Shown here: positions 17,256 to 25,034 of the stretch, piece by piece
Layout of the letters: each line of letters begins with the position of its first letter
Position numbering within the stretch: position 1 is the first letter of the stretch
Assembly: GCA_023415275.1 (NCBI GenBank)
Contig: JAEZLJ010000049.1
Location: 1-34,860, forward strand
Origin: Bacteroidota bacterium
Lineage (GTDB): Bacteria; Bacteroidota; Bacteroidia; Chitinophagales; Chitinophagaceae
Direction: 5' to 3'
DNA: 34,860 bases
Made by a program: the position numbers and the translations under genes
The notes under the pieces: generated by a model
What the model saw: the letters and a program-made list of their open reading frames with translations, nothing else
The model's database searches: none
Told to the model about the DNA's origin: nothing

Positions 17256-18341
17256 TTACAATTCGATCATTTGTATGGGTTGCCCCAGTTTTTCTAGCTG
17301 TTGCTGCAATCTTTGGCAACTGGTATCGGTTATGAAGATCTGTGTTTCCTCGTCTGCACAGACTCTTAATAAGAGGTTTGAAATACGTTCTTCATCCAGC
17401 TTTTCAAATACATCATCCAGCAGTAGCAGGGGCGCCAGGTGCTTTTCTTCTTTAATGATCTCCATCTCTGCCAACTTCAGGGCAAAGAGCAGGCTTTTGC
17501 GTTGGCCCTGCGAGGCAATGGTTTTAAAGGCCTGGTCGGTAAGCTTGAAGAATAGGTCGTCTTTATGAATGCCCCCGGAAGTTCTTTGTACCATCAGGTC
17601 TTTCTGGCGATTGTGTTTTAGCAGGTCCTCCATATTCACATGATGCAGCTCTGTTTCATAAAACAGGTTGATATCCTCATACCGCTGGCAGATGTCATTG
17701 TACAATTGCTTGACCATGGGCAGAAACCTTAAAAGAAACTCCCGCCTTTTTTCGAATATATGGTTTCCCTCTTTGGAGAGCTGTTCATCCAGTATGTCCA
17801 ATACGGTGAGGTCCTTGGTGTAACTGTCATTATAGGACCGCAGGAAGGAATTTCGTTGTTGGAGAATCTTGGTATAATCGATCAGACTTTGCAGGTAATC
17901 GTGGTCCAGTTGGGAAAGCAGGGTGTCTATAAACTTTCTTCTTTCCTCGCTGGCACCAATGATCAATTGAATATCGTCTGGAGCGATGATAACACAAGGG
18001 TAGCGGCCTATATGCTTTGAGAACCTGGTGTACAGTTCATCGTTTACTGAAAACTCTTTCTTACCCGATTCCCGTAAAATGCAAACTGCTTTTTCCTGCT
18101 TATCATTTAACTGAAGATGTCCTTCAATACGGAAGCCTTCCTGTCCCTGAAGAATATTGTTGCTGTCCTGCCGTGTGAAGTAGCTTTTGGTGAAACAGAG
18201 GTAGTGAATGGCATCTAAAAGATTGGTCTTGCCAACTCCATTGCGCCCGCAAATGCCTACAATGCGCTCCGTAAACCGGAACTCCTGCTGAAAGTAGTTC
18301 TTGAACTGGAATAATGATATGGACCTGACTGAAAGACTCAA
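17256..18341 (-). CDS. recF: DNA replication and repair protein RecF
   Basis: RecF is an SMC-like ATPase that helps load RecA at single-strand gaps through RecFOR. The 361-residue product, normal length, has Walker A (GRNGVGKTNLLDAIH, about residues 32-46), a signature region IASQGQRKSLLFALKLAEME near 300 and Walker B (PLLLLDDVFEKLDEER) near 325. The reading frame starts with TTG at 18341: there is no in-frame ATG nearby, and an in-frame stop lies a few codons upstream. A promoter-like TTG-N19-TAATTTAA ends 13 bases before this start. It is not adjacent to dnaN or gyrB here, as is usual in Bacteroidota. Confidence 0.95.
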   Translation of the reverse strand: MSLSVRSISLFQFKNYFQQEFRFTERIVGICGRNGVGKTNLLDAIHYLCFTKSYFTRQDSNNILQGQEGFRIEGHLQLNDKQEKAVCILRESGKKEFSVNDELYTRFSKHIGRYPCVIIAPDDIQLIIGASEERRKFIDTLLSQLDHDYLQSLIDYTKILQQRNSFLRSYNDSYTKDLTVLDILDEQLSKEGNHIFEKRREFLLRFLPMVKQLYNDICQRYEDINLFYETELHHVNMEDLLKHNRQKDLMVQRTSGGIHKDDLFFKLTDQAFKTIASQGQRKSLLFALKLAEMEIIKEEKHLAPLLLLDDVFEKLDEERISNLLLRVCADEETQIFITDTSCQRLQQQLEKLGQPIQMIEL

Positions 18342-18354
18342 ATGAGCAGTTCTC

Positions 18355-18384
18355 TTAAATTATAAAAATGGAACAGTGATTCAA
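18355..18384 (-). promoter_or_regulatory. Promoter of recF
   Basis: On the minus strand TTG (18384-18382), a 19-base spacer and TAATTTAA (18362-18355) match the Bacteroidota promoter except for the last two bases of the -7 box. The predicted leader is about 8 bases, which supports the TTG start codon at 18341. Confidence 0.5.
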
Positions 18385-18436
18385 TTAATATCCTGCCATA
18401 TTGTTCGTATTATATATATTGTAACAGCAGGAAACG

Positions 18437-19213
18437 TTATAAGGAAGCAGCTACCAGTTCCGCAATATCCATCACCTTCACATCTGTTTCTTTTTCTGCT
18501 GCTTTTACACCATCTGTGAGCATGGTATTGCAAAATGGGCAAGCCGATGCCACGATTTGAGAACCTGTGTCAATGGCTTCATTGGCTCTATCCCAGTTTA
18601 CCCTTGTTTTACCCGGCTCTTCTTCCTTAAACATCTGGGCACCACCGGCACCGCAACAAAAGCCCTGTTTGCCACAACGCTTCATCTCCACCAGTTCAAC
18701 ATCCAGTGCTTCCAGCACTTTTCTGGGGGCTTCATATACTCCATTGGCCCTGCCCAGGTAGCAGCTATCATGATAGGTAATCTTTCTGCCTTTGAAATTG
18801 CCGGCGTCTTTCAGCCGGATCCTGCCTTCGTCTATCAGTTGCTGTAAGAAGGTGGTATGATGTACTACTTCGTATGTGCCACCCAACTCAGGGTATTCAT
18901 TCTTAAAAATGTTGAAGCAATGAGGGCAGGTGGTAACGATCTTTTTGATGCCATAATTATTAAGCGTTTGAATATTCTGGTAGGCCATCATCTGGAACAG
19001 AAATTCATTACCCGCTCTTCGTGCAGGATCGCCAGTGCACATTTCTTCCTTTCCTAAAATGGCAAACTTGATCTCTACTTTATTCAATATGGTGGCAAAG
19101 GCTTTGGTTATCTTTTGGGCTCTCTGGTCAAAGCTTCCGGCACATCCCACCCAAAATAATATCTCCGGTGTTTCTCCGGATGCAAAAAATTCGGCCATTG
19201 TTCTTACCTGCAT
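18437..19213 (-). CDS. HdrB-like (Fe-S)-binding protein with two CCG domains
   Basis: From the ATG at 19213 the protein has 258 residues and two cysteine-rich CCG-type domains. The first has C24, C59, C96 and C99 (CAGS ... CTGDPAR ... CPHC); the second has C151, C180, C186-C187 and C225-C228 (CYLG ... CGKQGFCCGAGGAQ ... CPFC). In HdrB, GlpC, LutA and DsrK relatives these motifs hold a non-cubane or 4Fe-4S cluster that moves electrons to a disulfide or quinone. It is cytosolic or membrane-associated. A longer reading from 19285 crosses the promoter and is rejected. The likely partner, a membrane 4Fe-4S protein at 23148-24473, lies 3.9 kb away. Confidence 0.88.
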   Translation of the reverse strand: MQVRTMAEFFASGETPEILFWVGCAGSFDQRAQKITKAFATILNKVEIKFAILGKEEMCTGDPARRAGNEFLFQMMAYQNIQTLNNYGIKKIVTTCPHCFNIFKNEYPELGGTYEVVHHTTFLQQLIDEGRIRLKDAGNFKGRKITYHDSCYLGRANGVYEAPRKVLEALDVELVEMKRCGKQGFCCGAGGAQMFKEEEPGKTRVNWDRANEAIDTGSQIVASACPFCNTMLTDGVKAAEKETDVKVMDIAELVAASL

Positions 19214-19234
19214 GCTATAATTTTTCCTAAGGTT

Positions 19235-19242
19235 CAAAAATA
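19235..19242 (-). promoter_or_regulatory. -7 promoter box of the HdrB-like gene
   Basis: TATTTTTG on the minus strand (19242-19235) is a perfect TAnnTTTG. An AGGA lies about 14 bases before the ATG at 19213. A -33 element is weak (TTA). The box fixes the start codon downstream of the longer alternative. Confidence 0.55.
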
Positions 19243-19293
19243 AGCTATGAAGCTTTATAGTAATGAAAATAGATACCGGTAACAATATGTGTT

Positions 19294-19301
19294 TATTTTT
19301 G
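19294..19301 (+). promoter_or_regulatory. -7 promoter box of the ATP-grasp gene
   Basis: TATTTTTG, identical to the box of the divergent HdrB-like gene, ends ten bases before the ATG at 19312. The two divergent boxes lie about 50 bases apart. No clear -33 element is visible. Confidence 0.5.
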
Positions 19302-19311
19302 AAGGCTATCT

Positions 19312-20367
19312 ATGAATTGGAAAGGATTTTGGGAAAAATGGACAAACTGGGAGCTATGGCCTTTTGCCCTTCGCTATCTTTTAATCAGTCCTGTATGGGC
19401 CTGGTATTGCCTGCGATCCGGATCGCTCTGGTTCTTTTCTTCTTCTAATCCTACTATTACATTCGGTGGCTTTGAAGGTGAGGGGAAAAAAGAAATGTAT
19501 GAACTGTTGCCATTACACAGTTATCCCAAGACTATCTACATTCAGCCCAAAGATCTTTTTTCATCGGTCAGGCATCGCATCCAGGAAAATGGATTTGCCT
19601 ATCCATTTATTGTGAAGCCTGATGTAGGCATGAAAGGATTGCTGTTCAGGAAAATTGATAATGAGGCCGCATTGGAAAAATACCACCGGCTCATTCCTAT
19701 GGAATATATCGTGCAGGAATTGGTAACCTATCCGCTGGAAGTAAGTGTGTTCTATTACCGTTATCCCAACAGGTCCAAAGGAGTGATCACGGGTTTTATA
19801 CAAAAAGACCTGATGGATATCGTGGGTGATGGCAGCAGCACTGTTTGGGAATTGATCATGCAGCATGACAAAGCCAGGCACCGCCAGGAGGAGATGCGCA
19901 TCAAGCACAGTGATTTGCTTGACAGGGTGTTGTCTGCAGGAGAAAGATATATATTAACGCATGCAGCCAACCTGAACCGGGGTGCACGGTTCACCAATTT
20001 AAGGCACCTGATTGATGAGGACCTGCTGAAGGTATTTGATGCCTTAAGTAAGCCTGCCCAATTTTATTACGGCAGGTATGATATTAAATGCAGATCCATA
20101 GAAGATCTGAAAAGGGGAGAACACTTTAGTATTCTGGAATTCAATGGCAGCGGGGCCGAGCCCAATCATGTGTATAATACCGGCTACAGCCTGTGGGAGG
20201 CCAACAGGGAATTTGTAAAGCACTGGAAAGTGCTCTTTGAAATCTCACGCTATAATAAGGAGCATGGTGTTCCTTATTGGTCTTTTGAAAGAGGATGGCA
20301 GTTCCTGAAGGAAGCCAAGCGGCATCTGAAGGTATTGGAACATTATGATAACGAGATTCTTGTTTAA
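19312..20367 (+). CDS. ATP-grasp ligase of unknown substrate
   Basis: A 351-residue protein with an ATP-grasp fold. The segment AYPFIVKPDVGMKGLLFRKI (about residues 97-116) is the nucleotide-binding strand-loop with its Lys. The later segment ending ILEFNGSGAEPNHVYN (about 276-292) matches the Mg2+-ligand E-x-N motif of D-Ala-D-Ala ligase-type enzymes. The first 50 residues are rich in Trp and hydrophobic residues (ELWPFALRYLLISPVWAWYC), suggesting membrane association. ATP-grasp ligases join a carboxylate to an amine or thiol through an acyl-phosphate, but the substrates here are unknown. A LysE-type exporter follows 57 bases later on the same strand. Good family call, no specific function. 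Confidence 0.75.
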   Translation: MNWKGFWEKWTNWELWPFALRYLLISPVWAWYCLRSGSLWFFSSSNPTITFGGFEGEGKKEMYELLPLHSYPKTIYIQPKDLFSSVRHRIQENGFAYPFIVKPDVGMKGLLFRKIDNEAALEKYHRLIPMEYIVQELVTYPLEVSVFYYRYPNRSKGVITGFIQKDLMDIVGDGSSTVWELIMQHDKARHRQEEMRIKHSDLLDRVLSAGERYILTHAANLNRGARFTNLRHLIDEDLLKVFDALSKPAQFYYGRYDIKCRSIEDLKRGEHFSILEFNGSGAEPNHVYNTGYSLWEANREFVKHWKVLFEISRYNKEHGVPYWSFERGWQFLKEAKRHLKVLEHYDNEILV

Positions 20368-20424
20368 ATAAACAGTGCAAAGTAAGAAGAAACATATGCT
20401 ATTATCAATATTAAGAAGGGTTGT

Positions 20425-21135
20425 ATGCAAAAGCTGATACGCATTTTTTTTACGGGTCTTCTGATCAGCTTTTTGGGCTCATTGCCATTGGGTACCCTAA
20501 ATATTGCTGCTATGCAGATAGCCATTGCAGAAACAGTAAAGGCAGCATTGTTCTTTTCCCTGGGATCGCTCACCGCCGAGATCATTTATGTAAGGCTTTC
20601 ATTGGTAGCTATGGATTGGGTGCGCAAGCAGCAGAGGATATTAAAAGCGCTGGAATGGGTGACCCTTTTTATTGTATTGGCTTTGGCTGTTTCCAGCTTT
20701 TATACAGCCATGCACCCGGGCGTACATAAAAGTCCCATCCTTAATACATCATTGCACCCTTACATATTAGGCTTGACAATGAGTGCTGTAAATCCGGTGC
20801 AGATACCTTTCTGGTTTGGATGGAGCACGGTTTTATTCACCAAGAATATTTTGTTGCCCAGGAACGATCATTACAATACCTATATTATCGGTATTGGTTT
20901 GGGTACCCTGGCAGGTAATTGTGTGTTTATTTTCGGCGGTAAACTTATAGCCCAAAGCATCAGTAATAACCAGAATATCCTGAATTGGATAATAGGGGGC
21001 ATATTCCTGGTAACTGCATTGATCCAGCTCTATAAAATAGTAAAGAAGAAAGATGCTCACCATAATATTGAACACCCGGAAGAGCTGACCAGGAAATTTG
21101 AGGACCAGCTTACGGAGATACAAAAGCATACCTGA
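20425..21135 (+). CDS. LysE-family transporter
   Basis: A 236-residue membrane protein with about six helices and the LysE-superfamily opening ISFLGSLPLGTLNIAAMQIA, in which the Pro-x-Gly and Asn are characteristic. A second signature, LTMSAVNPVQIPFWFGW, begins the second half. Family members export amino acids or other small molecules by proton-motive force. The charged C-terminal tail (about residues 208-236, KIVKKKDAHHNIEHPEELTR) should face the cytosol. The neighbouring ATP-grasp ligase is a possible supplier of the exported compound. An AAGG lies about 8 bases upstream of the ATG. Confidence 0.82.
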   Translation: MQKLIRIFFTGLLISFLGSLPLGTLNIAAMQIAIAETVKAALFFSLGSLTAEIIYVRLSLVAMDWVRKQQRILKALEWVTLFIVLALAVSSFYTAMHPGVHKSPILNTSLHPYILGLTMSAVNPVQIPFWFGWSTVLFTKNILLPRNDHYNTYIIGIGLGTLAGNCVFIFGGKLIAQSISNNQNILNWIIGGIFLVTALIQLYKIVKKKDAHHNIEHPEELTRKFEDQLTEIQKHT

Positions 21136-21196
21136 TCAAACTGTGTTAAGTATAGAATCCTGACGGTACTCATGTAATGGTTTTAGGGATTAAACG

Positions 21197-21204
21197 TAGC
21201 TTTG
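21197..21204 (+). promoter_or_regulatory. -7 promoter box of the DoxX gene
   Basis: TAGCTTTG is a perfect TAnnTTTG and starts transcription at about 21210. An in-frame start at 21202 lies inside the box and cannot be used, so the ATG at 21241 is chosen. Confidence 0.55.
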
Positions 21205-21240
21205 TTTCAGCTCTTTTTTTCCAACCTAAAATTTAGCTAT

Positions 21241-21678
21241 ATGAACGCAGTAGAACGCCTCGAATTCTGGGGTGAGCACCACCATCCCAAATGGCTGGAC
21301 ATCATACGTATAGCACTGGGAGTATTTCTTTGCTTCAGGGGGATAAGCTTTGCCACGCACATGGGGGAATTGATGAATTTAATGACAGGTATCATGCCTT
21401 TTAGCACTTTCATGCTGGTATTGATAGGCCATTACATTGTCTTTGCCCACATCATGGGAGGATTTTTATTGGCAGTGGGATTGCTGACCCGCATGGCTTG
21501 CATCATCCAGATACCCGTACTGATGGGTGCCATCATTTTTGGTGAGTTTTCAGAAACCCTCAAACCATTTTCAGAAGCTATTATTTCTGTATTGGTCTTG
21601 TGTTTACTGATCTATTTCTTCATAATAGGCAGTGGCCCATGGTCACTGGACAAGGCTTTTGAAAAAACAGATCAATAA
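21241..21678 (+). CDS. DoxX-family membrane protein
   Basis: A 145-residue protein with four transmembrane helices. DIIRIALGVFLCFRGISFA is the first helix with the typical R-x-x-L-G start, and HIMGGFLLAVGLLTRMACII carries the G-G-x-x-L-x-x-G-x-x-T-R motif of DoxX/DoxD-like proteins. The family is widespread and linked to respiratory chains or oxidative stress in a few bacteria; no specific role can be given here. It has its own promoter and stands alone, convergent with the repeat lipoprotein. Confidence 0.85.
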   Translation: MNAVERLEFWGEHHHPKWLDIIRIALGVFLCFRGISFATHMGELMNLMTGIMPFSTFMLVLIGHYIVFAHIMGGFLLAVGLLTRMACIIQIPVLMGAIIFGEFSETLKPFSEAIISVLVLCLLIYFFIIGSGPWSLDKAFEKTDQ

Positions 21679-21761
21679 GGAAGGTTCATAGTAAATAACT
21701 CAATAGACCTACAGGTACAGGCAGGAGTTCTTTTGATAGTCATGCCTCTGAGGTAATTGAT

Positions 21762-22622
21762 TTATGATTTGCTCTTTAAAGGTTTGCCAACGGCAATAGA
21801 ACAGTCGTGGCCGGGTTGGCCATGTGAAGGGTTCAGCTTTGCCCCTGTACTGTCTGTTGGCAGCGCATTCCATATGGCTAAGGAATCTTCAGCCGATAAA
21901 GTTTTAGCGACAATAGGAGTGGTAGGGGTAACTGTGGGCGTGGAATTGCTTTTGGCAGGTGCACTATTTAATGGAGCACCAACAGCTATGTCGCACCTAT
22001 GCCCTGGCTGGCCATGGGAAGGATTTAATTTAAGATTGCCGGTAGAAGGAGCGCTGGCCTGGATGGCCGCATTCGTATTTACGGGTTTAGCAGGTGCTGA
22101 ATTCAAAGGTGCTCCAACGGCAAGGTCACAACGATGTCCGGGCTGACCATGTGCAGGGTTTAATGCCCCGGATCCATTGGCCACTGCGGGTAAACCATTC
22201 GTTATATTATTATTGGGCAATGTTGCGTTCAATGGTGAACCTACCGGGATATCACATCTATGCCCTGGCTTTCCATGCTCTGGATTTAAACTACCAGTCA
22301 TAGCTAAATTATTTTCCGTAGTAGAAAGCGGTGAGGTAGATTTGGCCGGGTTTCCAGTAGCTGCAACTTCGGAAGGAAATGGAGTGGAAGCTACAGGCAA
22401 TGAAGCTGAAACAGGCAGGGGATCTCCTTCCGCTATATCGCAACGGTGACCTGGTTGCCCATGCTTTGGGTTCCTGGCCTTACCTACCGGTGAATTGCTG
22501 GCAAAGATGGCTCCTGGATTGGGATGATAGTACTGTGAATAACTTCTTTGGTTATCATCGTTGCAAGAGGTGACTGAAACAATCAATATAAAAAGGGCGC
22601 AACAGGTAGCAGCAGTTCGCAT
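21762..22622 (-). CDS. Lipoprotein with five HGQPGHRC repeats
   Basis: A 286-residue protein I cannot assign to a described family. Residues 1-20 are a lipoprotein signal ending VSVTSC. The rest is low-complexity (N, P, S, T, A) sequence holding five copies of a 19-residue unit, consensus NPxHGQPGHRCDIAVGxPL, at 51-69, 113-131, 155-173, 200-218 and 264-282. Each copy keeps two His, one Cys and, in four of five, Arg-Cys-Asp; the last copy reads HDCS. The disordered spacers have lost similarity, so selection appears to act on the motif. His-x4-His-x-Cys could bind a metal or haem, or be a modification or docking site, but there is no proof. The first upstream promoter-like box is TATATTTA. Confidence 0.85.
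   Translation of the reverse strand: MRTAATCCALFILIVSVTSCNDDNQRSYSQYYHPNPGAIFASNSPVGKARNPKHGQPGHRCDIAEGDPLPVSASLPVASTPFPSEVAATGNPAKSTSPLSTTENNLAMTGSLNPEHGKPGHRCDIPVGSPLNATLPNNNITNGLPAVANGSGALNPAHGQPGHRCDLAVGAPLNSAPAKPVNTNAAIQASAPSTGNLKLNPSHGQPGHRCDIAVGAPLNSAPAKSNSTPTVTPTTPIVAKTLSAEDSLAIWNALPTDSTGAKLNPSHGQPGHDCSIAVGKPLKSKS
21777..22472 (-). repeat. Five 57-base coding repeats (HGQPGHRC units)
   Basis: Unit positions are 22416-22472, 22230-22286, 22104-22160, 21969-22025 and 21777-21833. Units three and four are nearly identical as protein. Spacing from unit to unit is 62, 42, 45 and 64 codons, so these are dispersed motifs rather than a tight tandem array. Confidence 0.85.
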
Positions 22623-22857
22623 TTCGGCTATTTTAATAAATATACTAAAATTTAATAATTACAGGAAAGCAAGATGGTGGCAATACAGGAAAGAGCCAAT
22701 AAGTTTATGCATATAAAAGCATTCATTTTTCAATTGTCTTACAGCCATACATTCTTCTGCCCATAGCTGTGCCATCCTAAATTAATATTGTGAATCAGGA
22801 TAACTTCCTACAAGAGAGCATAATAACGAACCAGAGGGAGGAGCTTCCGGGAAAAAC

Positions 22858-22986
22858 TCAGCTTTTGATGACCTTATAAAAAACGATCATAAAGCAAACC
22901 AATACCAGAATAGCAAAATCTGTGATCTCTTTTTTATCCAGCTTTGGGTATAATGTAAACAGCAGTAGCTTCCTTAAGAAGTTCAT
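22858..22986 (-). CDS. Small membrane protein (42 residues)
   Basis: A short reading frame beginning MNFLRKLLLFTLYPKLDKKE and continuing with a clear transmembrane helix (ITDFAILVLVCFMIVFYKVI). The predicted topology is a positively charged amphipathic N-terminus followed by one membrane span. A promoter-like TTG (23048-23046), 20 bases, TATCTTGT (23025-23018) lies about 30 bases upstream. No Shine-Dalgarno sequence is evident. Many small proteins of this shape regulate or stabilise membrane complexes, and the downstream-coded neighbour is a lipoprotein while a membrane Fe-S protein lies upstream. Function unknown; the frame could be chance, but the helix and promoter argue that it is real. 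Confidence 0.5.
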   Translation of the reverse strand: MNFLRKLLLFTLYPKLDKKEITDFAILVLVCFMIVFYKVIKS

Positions 22987-23017
22987 AGGGATGTGGGTTT
23001 AGGATTTTTACGGTGCG

Positions 23018-23048
23018 ACAAGATAACCAGTATATATGAAATATGCAA
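23018..23048 (-). promoter_or_regulatory. Promoter of the 42-residue membrane protein
   Basis: On the minus strand TTG, a 20-base spacer and TATCTTGT (two mismatches to TAnnTTTG) give a start of transcription near 23012 and a leader of about 25 bases. Confidence 0.4.
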
Positions 23049-23147
23049 GAAGCTCATAATAATTGAATAAGTATAAATGGCCTAAAGCGCCCATATTCAG
23101 CTTCTTGCAAAAACTTTACCCGGCAAAGATGATTATAGCCAAATGCC

Positions 23148-24473
23148 TTAAGATGGCATTTCACTCACCCAGGCGTCCCTGTCGTCCGGGCTGAACTTCC
23201 ATGGCGCAAAGTTGTTCTCCACATTGCTGTACATGCCATTCCATTCTGAAGGTTGGTTGCTTTCTTCAAGTGCCAGGTATCTTTTCATTTGGTTGATGAT
23301 GCTTAAAGGACTAATAAGAACAGGACATACCTGCACACAAGCCTGGCAACTGGTGCAGGCCCATAATTCTTCAGTAGTTATATAGTCATGCAGGAGGATC
23401 TTTGAAGTTTCACCATCCTGGCGGTTCTTATCTCTTTGTGTACCCAATTCTTCCATCCGGTCGCGGGTATCCATCATGATCTTTCGGGGAGATAATTTTT
23501 TGCCAGTCTGGTTGGCAGGGCAGGCAGCCGTGCAACGTCCGCACTCAGTGCAGGTATATGCATCTAAAAGATTTTTCCAGCTAAGATCAGTGATGTCCTT
23601 AGCACCAAACTTTTTATGTTCTTCGGTTGCCGCATCAGCTGGAACAGTTTCAGGCTGCATGGCATATAGTACTTCCCTTTGAATCTCGGGCATATTATCC
23701 ATCTTGCCCTGTGGCGATAAACGGGCATAGTAGGTATTAGGAAATGCCAGCAGAATGTGCAGATGCTTGGAATAGGGCAGGTAATTTAAAAAAACAAAGA
23801 TGCCGGCAATATGCAGCCACCACGCAGATCTTTCAATAGTAACCAGGGAAGTGTCGCTCAAATTTTGAAAAAGAGGGGTGATAAATCCTGATACCCAAAA
23901 AGAAGCCGTTTGTACCTCGCCGTAATGCCCATATCCTTTTAGCTGCAGCGCTTTATCAGCCGCATTCATGGTCAGGAATAAGGTCATGAGCACGATCTCG
24001 AAACAAAGGATGTAGTTGGCATCACTTCGGGGCCATCCATCCAGTTCTTTCATGTTCAGCCGCCGAACATGTACAATATTCCTGCGGATGAGAAATATGA
24101 TACAGGCAGAAAGCACCAGGAAAGCCAGTACCTCAAAAAAATTGATCACAAATGAATATACATTGCCCAGGAAAGGAGCAAACAGCCGGTGGGTGCCAAA
24201 TAAGCCATCCAGGATGATCTCGAGTATCTCAATATTAATGATAATGAAGCCTGCATAAACAGCAAAATGCAAAAAAGCAACAAGTGGTTTGTCAAACATT
24301 CTTTTTTGACCGAAGGCCATCAACAGCACATTCTTCCACCTGTCGGGATGGGGTTCTATTTTTTCATCCCTGCCCAGGTTGATATTCTTACGTATGAAGA
24401 TTGCTTTTTTTGTAAACAGCCAGATCGCCACTGCTACCAGGACAATAAATAAAATTTGTTGGACCAACTGCAT
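23148..24473 (-). CDS. Membrane-bound 4Fe-4S dicluster protein (HdrC/NarI-like)
   Basis: A 441-residue protein. The N-terminal half has several membrane helices in the manner of the NarI-like cytochrome subunit (first helix QQILFIVLVAVAIWLFTK). The C-terminal part has two ferredoxin-type 4Fe-4S motifs, CTECGRCTAACP near residue 306 and CTSCQACVQVCP near 370. This layout (NarI-like anchor plus HdrC-like dicluster) transfers electrons between quinones and a CCG-domain partner, here most likely the protein at 18437-19213. Such pairs are often adjacent in Bacteroidota, but here they are 3.9 kb apart. Physiological donor and acceptor are unknown. Confidence 0.87.
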   Translation of the reverse strand: MQLVQQILFIVLVAVAIWLFTKKAIFIRKNINLGRDEKIEPHPDRWKNVLLMAFGQKRMFDKPLVAFLHFAVYAGFIIINIEILEIILDGLFGTHRLFAPFLGNVYSFVINFFEVLAFLVLSACIIFLIRRNIVHVRRLNMKELDGWPRSDANYILCFEIVLMTLFLTMNAADKALQLKGYGHYGEVQTASFWVSGFITPLFQNLSDTSLVTIERSAWWLHIAGIFVFLNYLPYSKHLHILLAFPNTYYARLSPQGKMDNMPEIQREVLYAMQPETVPADAATEEHKKFGAKDITDLSWKNLLDAYTCTECGRCTAACPANQTGKKLSPRKIMMDTRDRMEELGTQRDKNRQDGETSKILLHDYITTEELWACTSCQACVQVCPVLISPLSIINQMKRYLALEESNQPSEWNGMYSNVENNFAPWKFSPDDRDAWVSEMPS

Positions 24474-24515
24474 ATAGATTTGCTAATTTAAGCGCTGTAA
24501 AAATAGGAGCTAATA

Positions 24516-25022
24516 ATGGAAACTCTACAAAACAGGAATTGTGTTTTAGACAAAGATGCCATCAACAGGAAGATTAAACGTATGGCACTGGAGATCGCCG
24601 AACAGAATACAGACGAATCTGAGTTGTTCATAGCCGGTATAACAGGAAATGGAGAAGTGGTGGCAAAATGCCTGATAGAAGAACTATCCAGGCTCAAGAC
24701 GCATCAAACCAACTATTTGCAGGTAAGGCTTAATAAAAAAGATTTGATGGAGGTGAGCCTTATACCTGATACGGCACTTACCAATAAAACAGTGATACTG
24801 GTGGATGATGTGGCTAATACAGGCAAAACCATGTTGTATGCCTTGAAACCTTTCTTATCTGCCCATCCCAAAAAGATACAAACACTTGTATTGGTGGAAC
24901 GTAGTCATAAGTTATTTCCCATTCAAACCGATTATGCAGGGCTTTCATTGGCCACTACCTTGCAGGAACATATAACTGTAGAAACTGCGGGAGATACCAT
25001 CACAGGTGCCTGGCTGTTTTGA
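24516..25022 (+). CDS. Phosphoribosyltransferase (PyrR-like)
   Basis: A 168-residue type I phosphoribosyltransferase. The PRPP loop is VILVDDVANTGKTM (about residues 92-105), and the N-terminal half, ELFIAGITGNGEVVAKCLIE, has the usual core strand-loop. Length and loop resemble PyrR/uracil phosphoribosyltransferase relatives, but the exact base accepted cannot be deduced. An AGGAG at 24505-24509 sits seven bases upstream of the ATG. A promoter-like TTG (24459-24461), 22 bases, TAATTTAA (24484-24491) lies in the short region shared with the divergent Fe-S gene. No pyr gene is adjacent, and the gene is convergent with the DUF2279 gene. Confidence 0.82.
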   Translation: METLQNRNCVLDKDAINRKIKRMALEIAEQNTDESELFIAGITGNGEVVAKCLIEELSRLKTHQTNYLQVRLNKKDLMEVSLIPDTALTNKTVILVDDVANTGKTMLYALKPFLSAHPKKIQTLVLVERSHKLFPIQTDYAGLSLATTLQEHITVETAGDTITGAWLF

Positions 25023-25034
25023 TAAGATGGCAAT

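Noticed and set aside
24457..24470. Short palindrome around TTGGACCAA in the start region of the Fe-S gene
   Set aside because: It lies within the first codons of the Fe-S gene and is too short to call an operator.
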